Shown in pieces: positions 55,447 to 64,000 of a stretch of DNA of 64,000 nt. How positions within the stretch are numbered: the first letter of the stretch is position 1; every line of letters starts with the position of its first letter. Source of the DNA: Aporrectodea caliginosa (taxonomy: Eukaryota; Annelida; Clitellata; Crassiclitellata; Lumbricidae); NCBI GenBank assembly GCA_020284085.1, contig JACEVL010000483.1, forward strand, positions 837,505 to 901,504, in the 5' to 3' direction. Both the position numbers and the translations under genes were made by a program. A model generated the notes under the pieces. The model ran no database searches, was not told the DNA's origin, and was given only the letters and a program-made list of their open reading frames with translations.

Positions 55447-55900
55447 CACAAAATGCATTTTAAATGAAAATAGCAAATCTTTACTAATTTTGAGGTCCTG
55501 AACACGAAAATGACAGTAAAATTTGTCGATTGGCTCTCGTTTAGGAGAGACAGAGATGGTTACGTATAAATGTCTCAGTACGCATTGAGTACAGAGACAT
55601 GGCCGCTGCTATCTGGACAACAGAGGTTTGCCTTCTGAAAACTGTTGGGTGTACCTTATCTATTTTTGGCTGCTGATCAAGAAAATGACCTTGAAAATTT
55701 CCTATCACGTATAGTTTTTTTATATAGCCCATTTTTGGAATTTTTTCGCATTTTCAGTCTTCTTATATGCTGCCCACAAGGTGCAGTGTTTTGTGTATTC
55801 CAGGCATGCCTGGACATGCACTCATTGCTGGTTGCAATGTAAATGTAAGACTTAGGCATGCCTGGGCATACCCAGCATGCTTAGTCGTGAAAGATGTTGG
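55446..55900. other. No recognisable gene
   Basis: It contains AGGCATGCCTGG palindromic words at 55801 and 55855. It may be the 5' flank of the mobile gene that follows. Confidence 0.4.
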
Positions 55901-55910
55901 CAGGACAGGC

Positions 55911-55918
55911 TATAAAAG
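55911..55918 (+). promoter_or_regulatory. TATA box candidate
   Basis: GGCTATAAAAGGAGG is a strong TATA-box match on the + strand, about 170 bp upstream of the protein remnant that begins near 56088. Confidence 0.5.
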
Positions 55919-56087
55919 GAGGTTATATACACAGACGCGTTATGTAGTTTATACGTATGTTGATAATCAACGGCATAAATAGCATGGAGCATACTTAAAA
56001 ATAAATATATGGGTTCACCATTATGGCAATTATTTTCTGTTTTTCAAACGTTAGAGTAGCAAGTTGAGTTCAAAATGTAACGTATAC

Positions 56088-57503
56088 ATGTATGCGCCAA
56101 CAGCCGTTGTGTTACAACGAGTTCACTTAAAAATCTCAAAAGAAGGCGATAACTCCCTTGTTAAGAAAGCATATGAATTGTACTTTGAATATAAGGTTGG
56201 CGACCAGGATAAAGGTTGGATACCTCAAATTTGTTGCACATCTTGCTCAGTCAATCTCAGAGCATGGATTACTGGTTCTCGGCCGTCTGTGTCGTTTGCT
56301 ATTCCAATGACATGAAGGGAGCTAAAAATCATGTTTCAAACTGTTATTTCTTTTTGACAAATGTTTTGGACCATTCCTCCAAAAGCAAGAGGCCAATTGA
56401 ATATCCTAATCTTCCATCGGCACTAAGACCACTGCCACATGATGATAGCCTTTCTGTAGGCCTACCCAATCCACGGGCTGTTTTTACCATCGGAGACGTT
56501 GATGAAACTGTGACCAAGGAAACAGAAGACTGTATTGATCCTGATTTCCAACCACTGCAGTGCTGTGAGCCTCATTTGATAACTAAACGTGAGCTAAAAT
56601 TTAATGACCTAGTCAAGGACTGAAATTCGTTGAAGTGGTCAAGCGAAATTGCTCTCGGCTTCACGAGGGTATACGAACTTGCTGGCACAAGGAACTAATA
56701 CTATAAGGCTATAAGGCTGCTACTGTCATGATAGTGTCATCTATCCAGTAAGTAGGCATTACTGTTATCTATGTGGTGATTTGAAACTTGTACCACTTCT
56801 TCAGCTCCTTGTTGGATGCAGCTGGGGTAGACGAAGTATTATTCTTTCATTTGTGAGTGAGACAGTCGTGTAATAGATTCCAGCTACCCACTGGCCACGT
56901 CGCAAACATTTGTTACCATGCCAAAGGAAAGTTCATCACGAACCACTTGTTGAATCCAGTGAGATTTCCTTGCCACCTCCTCACGTCAAGATTGGACTAG
57001 TGAAGAACTTTGTCAAGGCATTGAACAAAGAAGGGAAGGGGTTCAAAAATCTTAAGAGACAATCTTCCTCGCATAGGTGAAGCTAAGATAACGAGAAGGC
57101 ATATTTGCTGGTCCACAGATAAGAGAACTGATGAATGACAGTCGCTTTGACGAACTCCTGAACAATATTGAGTCAAATGGGAGGCAGTCTGTGAAGGACG
57201 TTAACTTTCTCGGCAATAACAAATCACCAAATTATATTCAGTTGGTTGAAAAGATAGTTCACGCATTGCATCTGATGGATGTTACTAAATATACGTTTAT
57301 TTCATTCCCGTCTGGATTTTTCCCAGCAAATCTTCGTGATGTCAGCGATTAACATGACGAACGATTTCATCAGGACATTGCCACAATGGAAAAACGACTC
57401 CAGGGTGTGTGGAACACTAGTATGCTGTCTAATTACTGTTTGACATTGATCAGAGAGGCTTCTGACATTGAATACAAACGCAAATCAGCGGTTGTTCAGT
57501 TTT
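56088..57503 (+). pseudogene. Decayed member of a multi-copy (transposon-like) protein family
   Basis: Three + strand frames line up to one protein: VKKAYELYFEYKVGDQDKGW with PQICCTSCSVNLRAWITGSR (56155-56290); then CVVCYSNDMKGAKNHVSNCY, EYPNLPSALRPLPHDDSL and EPHLITKRELKFNDLV (56285-56620); then KIGLVKNFVKALNKEGKGFK, DSRFDELLNN, ESNGRQSVKDVNFLGNN, FPANLRDVSD, a stop, and HDERFHQDIATMEKR with SMLSNYC (56980-57503). I recognise this order from high-copy uncharacterised genes in several invertebrate genomes. The paired Cys motifs near the N-terminus look zinc-binding. About 350 codons between the second and third blocks are missing, and stops and shifts are present. The function is unknown to me. 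Confidence 0.75.
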
Positions 57504-57949
<446 letters not shown>

Positions 57950-58102
57950 AATAATTATCCAGCGCTTCAACGCTGTCGCGTTCCGTTGCACTTTTGTTAT
58001 GCCTGATTTGGAGGAGACGTAACCGTTCCAGATGTTAATTTTTAATGTAACCGGACAATGTTTATATCACCTGAGGGATCATATCTACCTCGGGTATAAA
58101 AA

Positions 58103-58107
<5 letters not shown>
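57950..58107 (+). pseudogene. Endonuclease-type LINE, 3' fragment H2
   Basis: It encodes IQRFNAVAFRCTFVMPDLEE and a stop, then CCGTTCCAGATG and the stem-loop (58070-58094). It starts inside the short TAA tail of H1. Confidence 0.85.
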
Positions 58108-58138
<31 letters not shown>

Positions 58139-58254
58139 GATGAGATGCCGTTCCAGACCACCATCAGTAACATATCTGGATATTGTTTGGATCGCCTGAG
58201 GGATCATTAATACCTCGGGCAAAAAATAATGATAATAATAATCATATTTATTAT
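58108..58254 (+). pseudogene. Endonuclease-type LINE, 3' UTR fragment H3
   Basis: After (ATAATG)n it has GATGCCGTTCCAGACCACC and the stem-loop (58195-58219), then an A/TGA/TAA-rich tail. No coding sequence remains. Confidence 0.85.
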
Positions 58255-59335
58255 TATAACTACGCTCCCCATCAAGATGGGCGAACTGGGGATTCGATCG
58301 GTGTCACAGCTGGCAGTTCCAGTTTTTTTTTAGCTTCTGCCGAGGGTACCGATCGGCTTCAGTACACCAAGATGACTATGCTAGGCGATATATGGCCTCA
58401 CCTGATACGCAATGGGAGACTGCACGTACCCGATGGCTGAGAATCGTCCCGGTGCAATGCCCGGAAATTGGCCTAGCCCATAGGCAGTCGGCCTGAGACA
58501 GGCCCATGCTCGACAGGGTCATATCTGACCTTCAATCAAGACTTAAGTAATTCCCGACCGGGGACACAGGGCTGGTCTTGGGGCGATTGCGGCCCCACAT
58601 GGCGGCGACTGGTTGCTGGCTTTGCCCATCGCCAATTGCGGACTTAGGTTGGATGATGAGGCAATCAGAGTGGCGGTCGGCCTTCGGCTGGGGATCCCTC
58701 TGGGCGAACCACACAAATACCCCTGTGGCGCCCCGGTGGCCGCTGATGGCCTGCACGGACTCTCTTGTGTTCTGGGTCCAGGCAGACCACCTAGACACGC
58801 ATCCTTGAATGACTTGGTCTATCGAGGCTTGATCCGTGCGGGTTTCCGTCAACTAAGGAACCAGCAGGTTTGATGAGATCTGACGGCAGAAGACCCGATG
58901 GCCTTACCCTGGTCCAGTGGCGGGTGGGCCGATGCCTGGTCTGGGATGCGAGCGTGACTGACACCATGGCTGCGTCCTATTTGTCAGACACCTCCCAGAC
59001 GGTCGGAGCGGCGGCCGAAAGAGCAGCAGCTCGCTATCTGCTACGCACTTCTTAATCCCTCTGGCTTTCGAAACCATGGGTCCGATAAACCATGAAGGCC
59101 TTTCTCTCTGGCCTATGAAAAAACTTAGTGTTGTCAATGGGGACCCACACGAGACGTCCATCGTATCTCATTAATGATACAACGCTATACGGTAACGCAA
59201 TTGCGTTCAGAGGCACTTTCGTCAACCAGGACAACGATGAGTAGGGTCATCTCCAGACAAATTACATCGACAGCAAGTAATATCTGAATCCCTGAGGGAT
59301 CTTGTATAGCCTACCTCGGACAAAAATATTAATAA
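58255..59335 (+). pseudogene. Endonuclease-type LINE C-terminal domain, copy I (decayed)
   Basis: Frames with several breaks give LPIKMGELGIRSVSQLAV, HGGDWLLALPIANCGLRLDD, EAIRVAVGLRLGIPLGEPHK, a finger-like CGAPVAADGLHGLSC, RHASLNDLVYRGLIRAG, then DGRRPDGLTLVQW and LVWDASVTDT, and PLAFETMGPINHEGLS. In the finger Tyr-Pro precedes a single Cys (KYPCG), so the first Cys is lost. The 3' UTR keeps a degenerate stem-loop (59291-59320). It is the most decayed long copy. Confidence 0.82.
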
Positions 59336-59394
59336 TAATACTAATATGCTTTATTAATTCAAACCGACAAACGTAGTATGATTAAAATTCAGTA

Positions 59395-59560
59395 TGAACG
59401 GATGATCACAAGTTGTTACAGGAGTCGAATTTAATTGTAGGCCTATACGGCAGCCATGGATGGCGCCCATCACGTCCTACATCTAATTTTACCAACGCGT
59501 CATCTCGCGAATGACAGGCTGAGTGGACCTTTGGGAGGGTGCTTGAAGCGATCCCGACTC
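59395..59560 (-). mobile_element. SINE family 3, inverted copy
   Basis: GGATGATCACAAGTTGTTAC, AGGAGTCGAATTTAATTG and GGATGGCGCCCATCACGTCC are the reverse complement of the body at 16117-16268 and 30260-30395. Confidence 0.78.
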
Positions 59561-59694
59561 CTACGGCTCTTCACGCCAGTGATGTTACCACTACTCTAGG
59601 AACCCCCAACTTATGTTTGACCTTAAGTTCTTCTCTAAATAAATCATGTCAGTTTGTTTTTGTGTTTTCCGCGTTTGCGGGTTTTATGTTGCAA

Positions 59695-59804
59695 AATTTA
59701 TCCATGTGTCAATTGGCGTGGAGCCGATTCAAACAGGCAGCAGTGGTGAAGAATCTAACCCGATCAATTAATTGAAAAATGAGCAAAGGTCGAGGCCATG
59801 CGGA
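59695..59804 (+). mobile_element. SINE family 4, partial, interrupted by a hAT MITE
   Basis: CAATTGGCGTGGAGCCGATT, AATCTAACCCGATCAATTAA and AAAGGTCGAGGCCATGCGG match 5010-5100. The sequence AAAACCG that follows in the intact copy resumes at 59992 after the insertion. Confidence 0.75.
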
Positions 59805-59983
59805 CAGGGGCGTGGCCAGGGGGCTAGGGGAGCTAAGCCGGCTTAGTAAGCCCCCTAACTGCGGCTCAGCCCCCCAAAAAACAAAAGTGGGAAATCACTA
59901 CAAATCACAAGGCAGAGGGGATAGAAGGGAAGGTTTTTGAGCTTTAGCCCTCCCCCAAACCTGAAATCCTGGCGCCGGCACTG
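59805..59983. mobile_element. hAT-like MITE, 179 bp
   Basis: Ends CAGGGGCGTGGCCAGG and CCTGGCGCCGGCACTG are imperfect inverted repeats. CATGCGGA flanks both sides exactly (59797-59804 and 59984-59991). It is inserted in a SINE whose empty site is visible at 5091-5113. Confidence 0.9.
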
Positions 59984-60084
59984 CATGCGGAAAACCGTCT
60001 TCATTTACTTTACATATTAATTCTGGCACAAGGATTACAATGTTTACAATTTTTGTTGGATGTTAAACGGGCAACGGGATTGAA

Positions 60085-60165
60085 TTCATTCATTCCAAAA
60101 GTTTATAGCGCCCCTTCAAGATTCCTACTAAAAGGCGCACCCTGCGCTATTCTAAATTATGCTTG
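60085..60165 (-). mobile_element. LINE/SINE 3' end remnant (GCGCTATAAAC type)
   Basis: CATTCATTCCAAAAGTTTAT then AGCGCCCCTTCAAGATTCCT is a minus-strand copy of the shared LINE/SINE end. It resembles the fragment at 1366-1445, including GCGCTATTCT against GCGCTAGCGT downstream. Confidence 0.65.
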
Positions 60166-60178
60166 AGTCAATTGTCGG

Positions 60179-61423
60179 CAGTGGCGTAACTAGAGTCAAC
60201 TGGAACGCCGGCAGCAGACTAACTCAACATTAATTTTAAGTAGGAATTGGCAGACATCATATTTGATCAATTCTAAAGTGGCAATTAGCAACTATTATAA
60301 TGTTATTATAATTATAATAATTCACTGACTATAGCATTCAACATTTTAGGCCTCTGCCTACATGAGAAACTTAACAATACGCAAACTGCAATCTGCAGTC
60401 AGTTAAGATGGTTCAAACATAATTATGTAGGCCTATATATAAAGACTGCTAAGCGACATCAAGCGACTAACAAAATAAACTTAGATAACGCCAGATTTGA
60501 AGAGTAAGCAGCTGTAGGCCTATCCAGTATGGGAATTGGCAAAAAATAACTGGGGGTGCTAGACGTTGATTTATGTGCAGTTTGGGTGTGAAATATAGAC
60601 TTTACTATGGGATCCTAAAAAAGACTAGGGGGTTGAACCCCCAACACCCCCCGGTATCCAATTATATAAATGACACGGCATCAATAATAATATTATTTCT
60701 TCATGTTTGAAACGGTGATAAGAATCATAAGATAAAGGTGAAATTAATGAACATCGTATGCCTGACCGATACAATAATATATTAGGGCCTATGACGTTAA
60801 TTTTATTCGGTGTCTCACTAATACAGTGTAGGCCTACAAGAGAATGAGCATTAAGGCCATTTTGTTTGAAAACATCCTAGAAAACGTTCGTTAATGCTTT
60901 TTGTAATCAAAATATCGTAACACCATGGATGTTTGTTCAGTTTTACTGATATCTTTTGACGGCCTTCGATATTAATAGGCTTACATCGGAAATGCAAGTG
61001 GCTATAGGCCTACAAAGGGCGATGTCCGGATGTCGTTCAGGATTTGTTGGCGATAGATGGCCTAGATAGCATTTTCAGACAACGAACGCAATCGAGCTGC
61101 AAACTTGTCATCGTGTCGGCTGATAACGTCGATTAATTTTAAAAAATCAATATATATATATAGTTCTGTCTTCTTTAATTATTTTTCAGCTAGCATATTA
61201 ATTATTATACTCGTTATGAAAAAACAGGTAGGCTATAGAAAAATTCAATCGAAGGGCATATATTGGCTGATGTGCAATGGCACCCTCGTGCCAATGAGGT
61301 AGGCTAATGTAAAACTAAAAATTAAAACTTCTCAATTTCTCGATTCCGGGATTGCAGCACCCGAGCAGAATTTAACGCAACCCGGGCATTGCCCGTAATT
61401 ACTCGGGCGTGGTTACGCCACTG
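60179..61423. mobile_element. hAT-like non-autonomous element, 1245 bp
   Basis: Ends CAGTGGCGTAAC and GTTACGCCACTG are perfect 12-bp inverted repeats. ATTGTCGG flanks both sides exactly (60171-60178 and 61424-61431), the 8-bp duplication of hAT. Internal GGGGTTGAACCCCCAACACC near 60630 and several TAGGCCTA words occur; no transposase. Confidence 0.92.
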
Positions 61424-61431
61424 ATTGTCGG

Positions 61432-62240
61432 AAAGTTGGGAGGTTCAACCCAGATTAATTTTCAACTCCTCCAGTTAATTTCTAAAAATACATTGGGGTT
61501 AAGTTAAACACCAACAGCACAGCTATCTTCCTTAGCTAGTCATAGTTTGAAATATTTGCTTAATTAATTAATTAATGAAGACTAGGCCTATTTATTTGTT
61601 TTTCTCAGTTTTCATTCATACCACTTCAGTGTTTGTTAAGTTGTAATTTTTTGCTAGAGCTTCAAATCTGTTTGAAATAAAACTCAACAGTTTTCCAATA
61701 AATGTATTCTGCATTGTTCCATTTTTTTATACAGCTACAGACACGCACTCAACCACCCAGTGGCACCCACTACAGTTTAGCATGTAGGGCCTATTCACGG
61801 CCTTCTAAATATATATTTAGAAGGCCGTGGCCTATTACGGTTTTAGGTAGGCCTACGTAAGAAATTCTGGTCGGGACTTCCGGACATGTAAGAATTTTTC
61901 AACCATTCCAGTTCAAATTTGACTAGTCAAACCTTGATCAGGCATGCCTCGTACTGTGGTCCATGTGGGGTAGGCCTACCAAGTAGGCGGGACGGATGTC
62001 ACGTTACGTGGCAGGCCCGTGTAAAGTGTATGTCGATTGTATAAGCCTGCTTCGGCTAGTCGTGTGCAGTCGCTGCAATGTCTGCTTGCGATGGCTGTGC
62101 CCGCCCAGATGCGTCCATCGGGGTTTAATAAATGGGTCTGTAGTTCACGGCGACTTTGACCGACGAGGAATAGTCAACACGGACCCGCCGCTGACGCAGT
62201 CAATAACAGGGATTCACGACGATTGCTAGCGTTTGAGGTG
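61432..62240. other. Possible 5' flank of a gene; 34-bp palindrome inside
   Basis: 61796-61829 is a perfect 34-bp palindrome (left half CACGGCCTTCTAAATAT). CpG-richer sequence begins near 61980 and leads to the candidate first exon at 62241. No TATA box is evident. Confidence 0.5.
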
Positions 62241-62370
62241 ATGGCCGGCCACAGACAGACTAACAAATTCGCCAGTCCCTTCGTTGGTCGACCTATTGGG
62301 GCTGTTGACTCAATGGCTGCCATGCCCAGTCTCACACCTTCGCGTAAGAGCCTCAAGGGAATTGTCGCCG
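62241..62370 (+). CDS. Candidate first coding exon of an unrecognised gene
   Basis: The ATG at 62241 has a good context (GAGGTGATGG), and an in-frame TGA lies upstream near 62156 with no earlier ATG in between. The 43 codons start MAGHRQTNKFASPFVGRPIG, continue with AMPSLTPSRKSLKGIVA, and stop at a consensus donor, CCG|GTAAGT at 62371 (phase 1). The composition (Ser/Thr-Pro, Arg/Lys) looks like a disordered N-terminus. A second possible donor, GTAAGAG, lies at 62344. No downstream exon is seen in the remaining 1.6 kb. The protein is not recognised, and transcript evidence is lacking. Confidence 0.4.
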
Positions 62371-62588
62371 GTAAGTCAGCTGTTTGACGTTGTGACTACT
62401 GCTGTGACTACATGTAAGATGCGTCTTATAGCGATTGACGTGGGTTGATATTTGACTGCATTGCGGAGGTTTCAGCTCTTATTACTATCATGAAATAGAT
62501 TCAAGGCACAAACTTATAATACAGTCCAACTGGTTACTTAACGAGACGCCACGTGTGACGCGAAATGAACCGCAGCTGCTAGTGCTTG

Positions 62589-62593
<5 letters not shown>

Positions 62594-62650
<57 letters not shown>

Positions 62651-62663
62651 TGTGTGTGTGTGT
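62594..62663 (+). repeat. (TG)n microsatellite
   Basis: About 34 GT units with one GGG interruption at 62646. Confidence 0.98.
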
Positions 62664-62699
62664 ATTCGTGTTTATTATTAGTGCAAACTGACACACTGC

Positions 62700-62840
62700 A
62701 ATATGATTACAATGAATGGATGAGTAAAATTTAACTGTATGGCAGCCATGTGAGGTGCCCATCACACCCTACTGTTCATTTTACCAATGCCACCTAGCGA
62801 GTGAAAGGCTGAGTCTACCTTTGAAAGGTAGCGAGGTCAC
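62700..62840 (-). mobile_element. SINE family 3, inverted diverged copy
   Basis: GTATGGCAGCCATGTGAGGT, GCCCATCACACCCTACTG, TTACCAATGCCACC and GTGAAAGGCTGAGTCTACCT correspond in reverse to the family 3 body at 30220-30330. Confidence 0.7.
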
Positions 62841-63059
62841 TGAGCAAATCAATCTCCAGACTGCAACAGAACTTCCAAGCAACACTACACATTACAAGCA
62901 TCAATCAACTCCAAATCCCAACTGTATTGAAGAGCTATAAAACACTCCACTACACTAAGTAAACATTTAATTTTTTACCATCATATTTTGCGTGACGATT
63001 TACTTAACCCTCCAGTTATGTGGTTGATAAAGCTTTGCAGTTGCTTTTTGGGGGTTTAG

Positions 63060-63226
63060 CTCATTCCTTCATTCTTTAGATGGCAGCAAAGGTACAATGA
63101 GCCTGTGCCTTGCATGGCTGCAACTTTGATGATTTATGTCTTCTGTAATTTGTGTTCTTTGAATTGTTTAATCGTCATAACATGTACATGTACAGCACAG
63201 TGCGTTTGTCAGGCACTTCATTAAAG

Positions 63227-63274
<48 letters not shown>

Positions 63275-63280
63275 TTTTTT
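63060..63280 (+). mobile_element. SINE family 5/3-like copy with (ATT)n tail
   Basis: The 5' part (AGATGGCAGC, GTGCCTTGCATGGCTGCAAC) resembles family 3. The 3' part (ACATGTACATGTACAGCACA then GTGCGTTTGTCAGGCACTTC) is family 5, as at 8067-8120. The (ATT)n tail (63231-63272) is shared with the inverted LINE copy J. Confidence 0.65.
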
Positions 63281-63465
63281 TTTTCCCCGAGGTAGTTCTA
63301 TTCCCTCAGGCTATGAAAACTATGTCCAAAGACTGGAACGGCCGCTCACTCAACAAGTTCTTGCTGCTCAAAGGTGCCTCTGAAGGCAACACGTTAAATC
63401 GCTGGATGCAGACTGACAAGCGTTGGAAAAGGTAACTAGTTTCTTTAGGGTCCCCGGTGGTTTGG

Positions 63466-63468
<3 letters not shown>
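63281..63468 (-). pseudogene. Endonuclease-type LINE, 3' fragment, copy J (inverted)
   Basis: The minus strand encodes TTGDPKETSYLFQRLSVCIQ then RFNVLPSEAP, then GGCCGTTCCAGTC and the stem-loop (63285-63310, CCTGAGG...CCTCGGGG). Its A-rich tail meets the (ATT)n of the SINE. Upstream on the minus strand is (AAT)n at 63469-63532. Confidence 0.85.

Positions 63469-63532
<64 letters not shown>
63469..63532 (-). repeat. (AAT)n between inverted LINE copies
   Basis: Pure ATT/AAT repeat. Confidence 0.98.
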
Positions 63533-63533
<1 letters not shown>

Positions 63534-63872
63534 GAACAATCTAGCATGGTAATGTCGACGAAAAGCAGATGGCGATTCCGCGTTGGAGAGCTACCTAGAG
63601 TCTTTGGAAAAGGTAGCTTGTCTCGAGCGTGTCATGGTTGCATCGGTTAACCTTTGTCCCAACTCCAGCACAAAATCCAGTCCTTCAGAACTCCAAGAAC
63701 CGCTGGACTCCAATGCAACCGCCACAAAAGCATGCGTTCTGGTGATTGTGGCGTATTTTAATGTCTTGGCGGCGGCTGCCCGGTTTGCGGCCTCACCCGC
63801 TTCGGTCGATGTTGTTGCCAGATGTGACTTTGCAAATGTGTCCGAAACGGTCACGTCCCAAGTGAGACACCT
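63533..63872 (-). pseudogene. Endonuclease-type LINE C-terminal fragment, copy K (inverted)
   Basis: The minus strand encodes RRCLTWDVTVSDTFAKSHLA, a helix with TSTEAGEAANRAAAAKTLKY, TRTHAFVAVALESSGSWSSE and LDFVLELGQRLTDAT, after which the frame breaks. It is of the copy A subfamily (TYATSHL / HDFVAVALETGGAWSKEG). Its 5' edge abuts (AAT)n at 63873-63948, so it is truncated in the middle of the endonuclease core. Confidence 0.85.
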
Positions 63873-63874
63873 TC

Positions 63875-63948
<74 letters not shown>
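63873..63948 (-). repeat. (AAT)n microsatellite
   Basis: Pure ATT/AAT repeat at the truncated edge of copy K. Confidence 0.98.
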
Positions 63949-63949
<1 letters not shown>

Positions 63950-64000
63950 GCATATCCCACCTAATGGAATTAAAAGTTATCAGAATAGTATTATTAGAAT

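Overview
This 64-kb window is metazoan nuclear DNA, most likely from a marine invertebrate. The only host gene I can identify is the 3' part of a tropomyosin gene on the + strand. It has seven exons between 18313 and 32965, encoding residues 81-284 of the canonical 284-residue protein and ending in TFAELTGF. Exon lengths (134, 118, 71, 76, 63, 70 nt, then the terminal exon) and splice phases match the conserved animal tropomyosin exons 3-9. Exons 1-2 are not in the window. The short sequence TAGGCCTA is scattered throughout, as I would expect in some deuterostome invertebrates, but I cannot settle the phylum. A candidate first coding exon of a second, unrecognised gene lies at 62241-62370.

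Nearly everything else is repeats and transposable elements. Layout: 1-12 kb holds a 34-bp minisatellite, decayed CR1/L2-like LINE fragments, tRNA-derived SINEs and a MITE (5200-5885) whose inverted ends are made of short direct repeats. 12.2-16.3 kb is a four-level nest: a SINE containing an RTE-like LINE, containing a hAT-like element, containing a Jockey/CR1-like LINE. A piggyBac-like MITE with TTAA ends follows. 18.3-33 kb is tropomyosin, its introns filled with LINEs, SINEs, hAT-like elements, an unclassified 1.1-kb inverted-repeat element and an 85-bp near-perfect palindrome. 33424-34804 is a complete Tc1/mariner-type transposon with an open DD37D transposase and perfect terminal inverted repeats. 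35-46 kb holds a decayed hAT with BED-finger remnants, an RTE LINE split by a multi-copy PIN-like element carrying an ATGGCGG tandem array, another direct-repeat-ended MITE (43362-44140), and a pogo-like element with zinc-finger remnants.

47.1-50.0 kb is a minus-strand LTR retrotransposon remnant: LTR, leader repeats and gag with a zinc knuckle, truncated at the start of the protease. 50-64 kb is dominated by about fourteen 5'-truncated copies of non-LTR elements with a C-terminal zinc-finger plus restriction-like-endonuclease-like domain. They are repeatedly joined through (TAA)n tracts, and many end in a conserved 3' stem-loop. Between them sit a GC-rich minisatellite, a core-promoter-like sequence and a decayed member of a multi-copy protein family.

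The most informative observations are the tandem pile-up of endonuclease-type LINE copies in (TAA)n with a covarying 3' hairpin, the LINE/SINE pair sharing a 3' tail, the intact DD37D transposon, the GC-AG intron and long palindrome in tropomyosin, and several non-autonomous transposons defined here by terminal repeats plus target-site duplications. All family names come from reading motifs by eye; no database search was possible.
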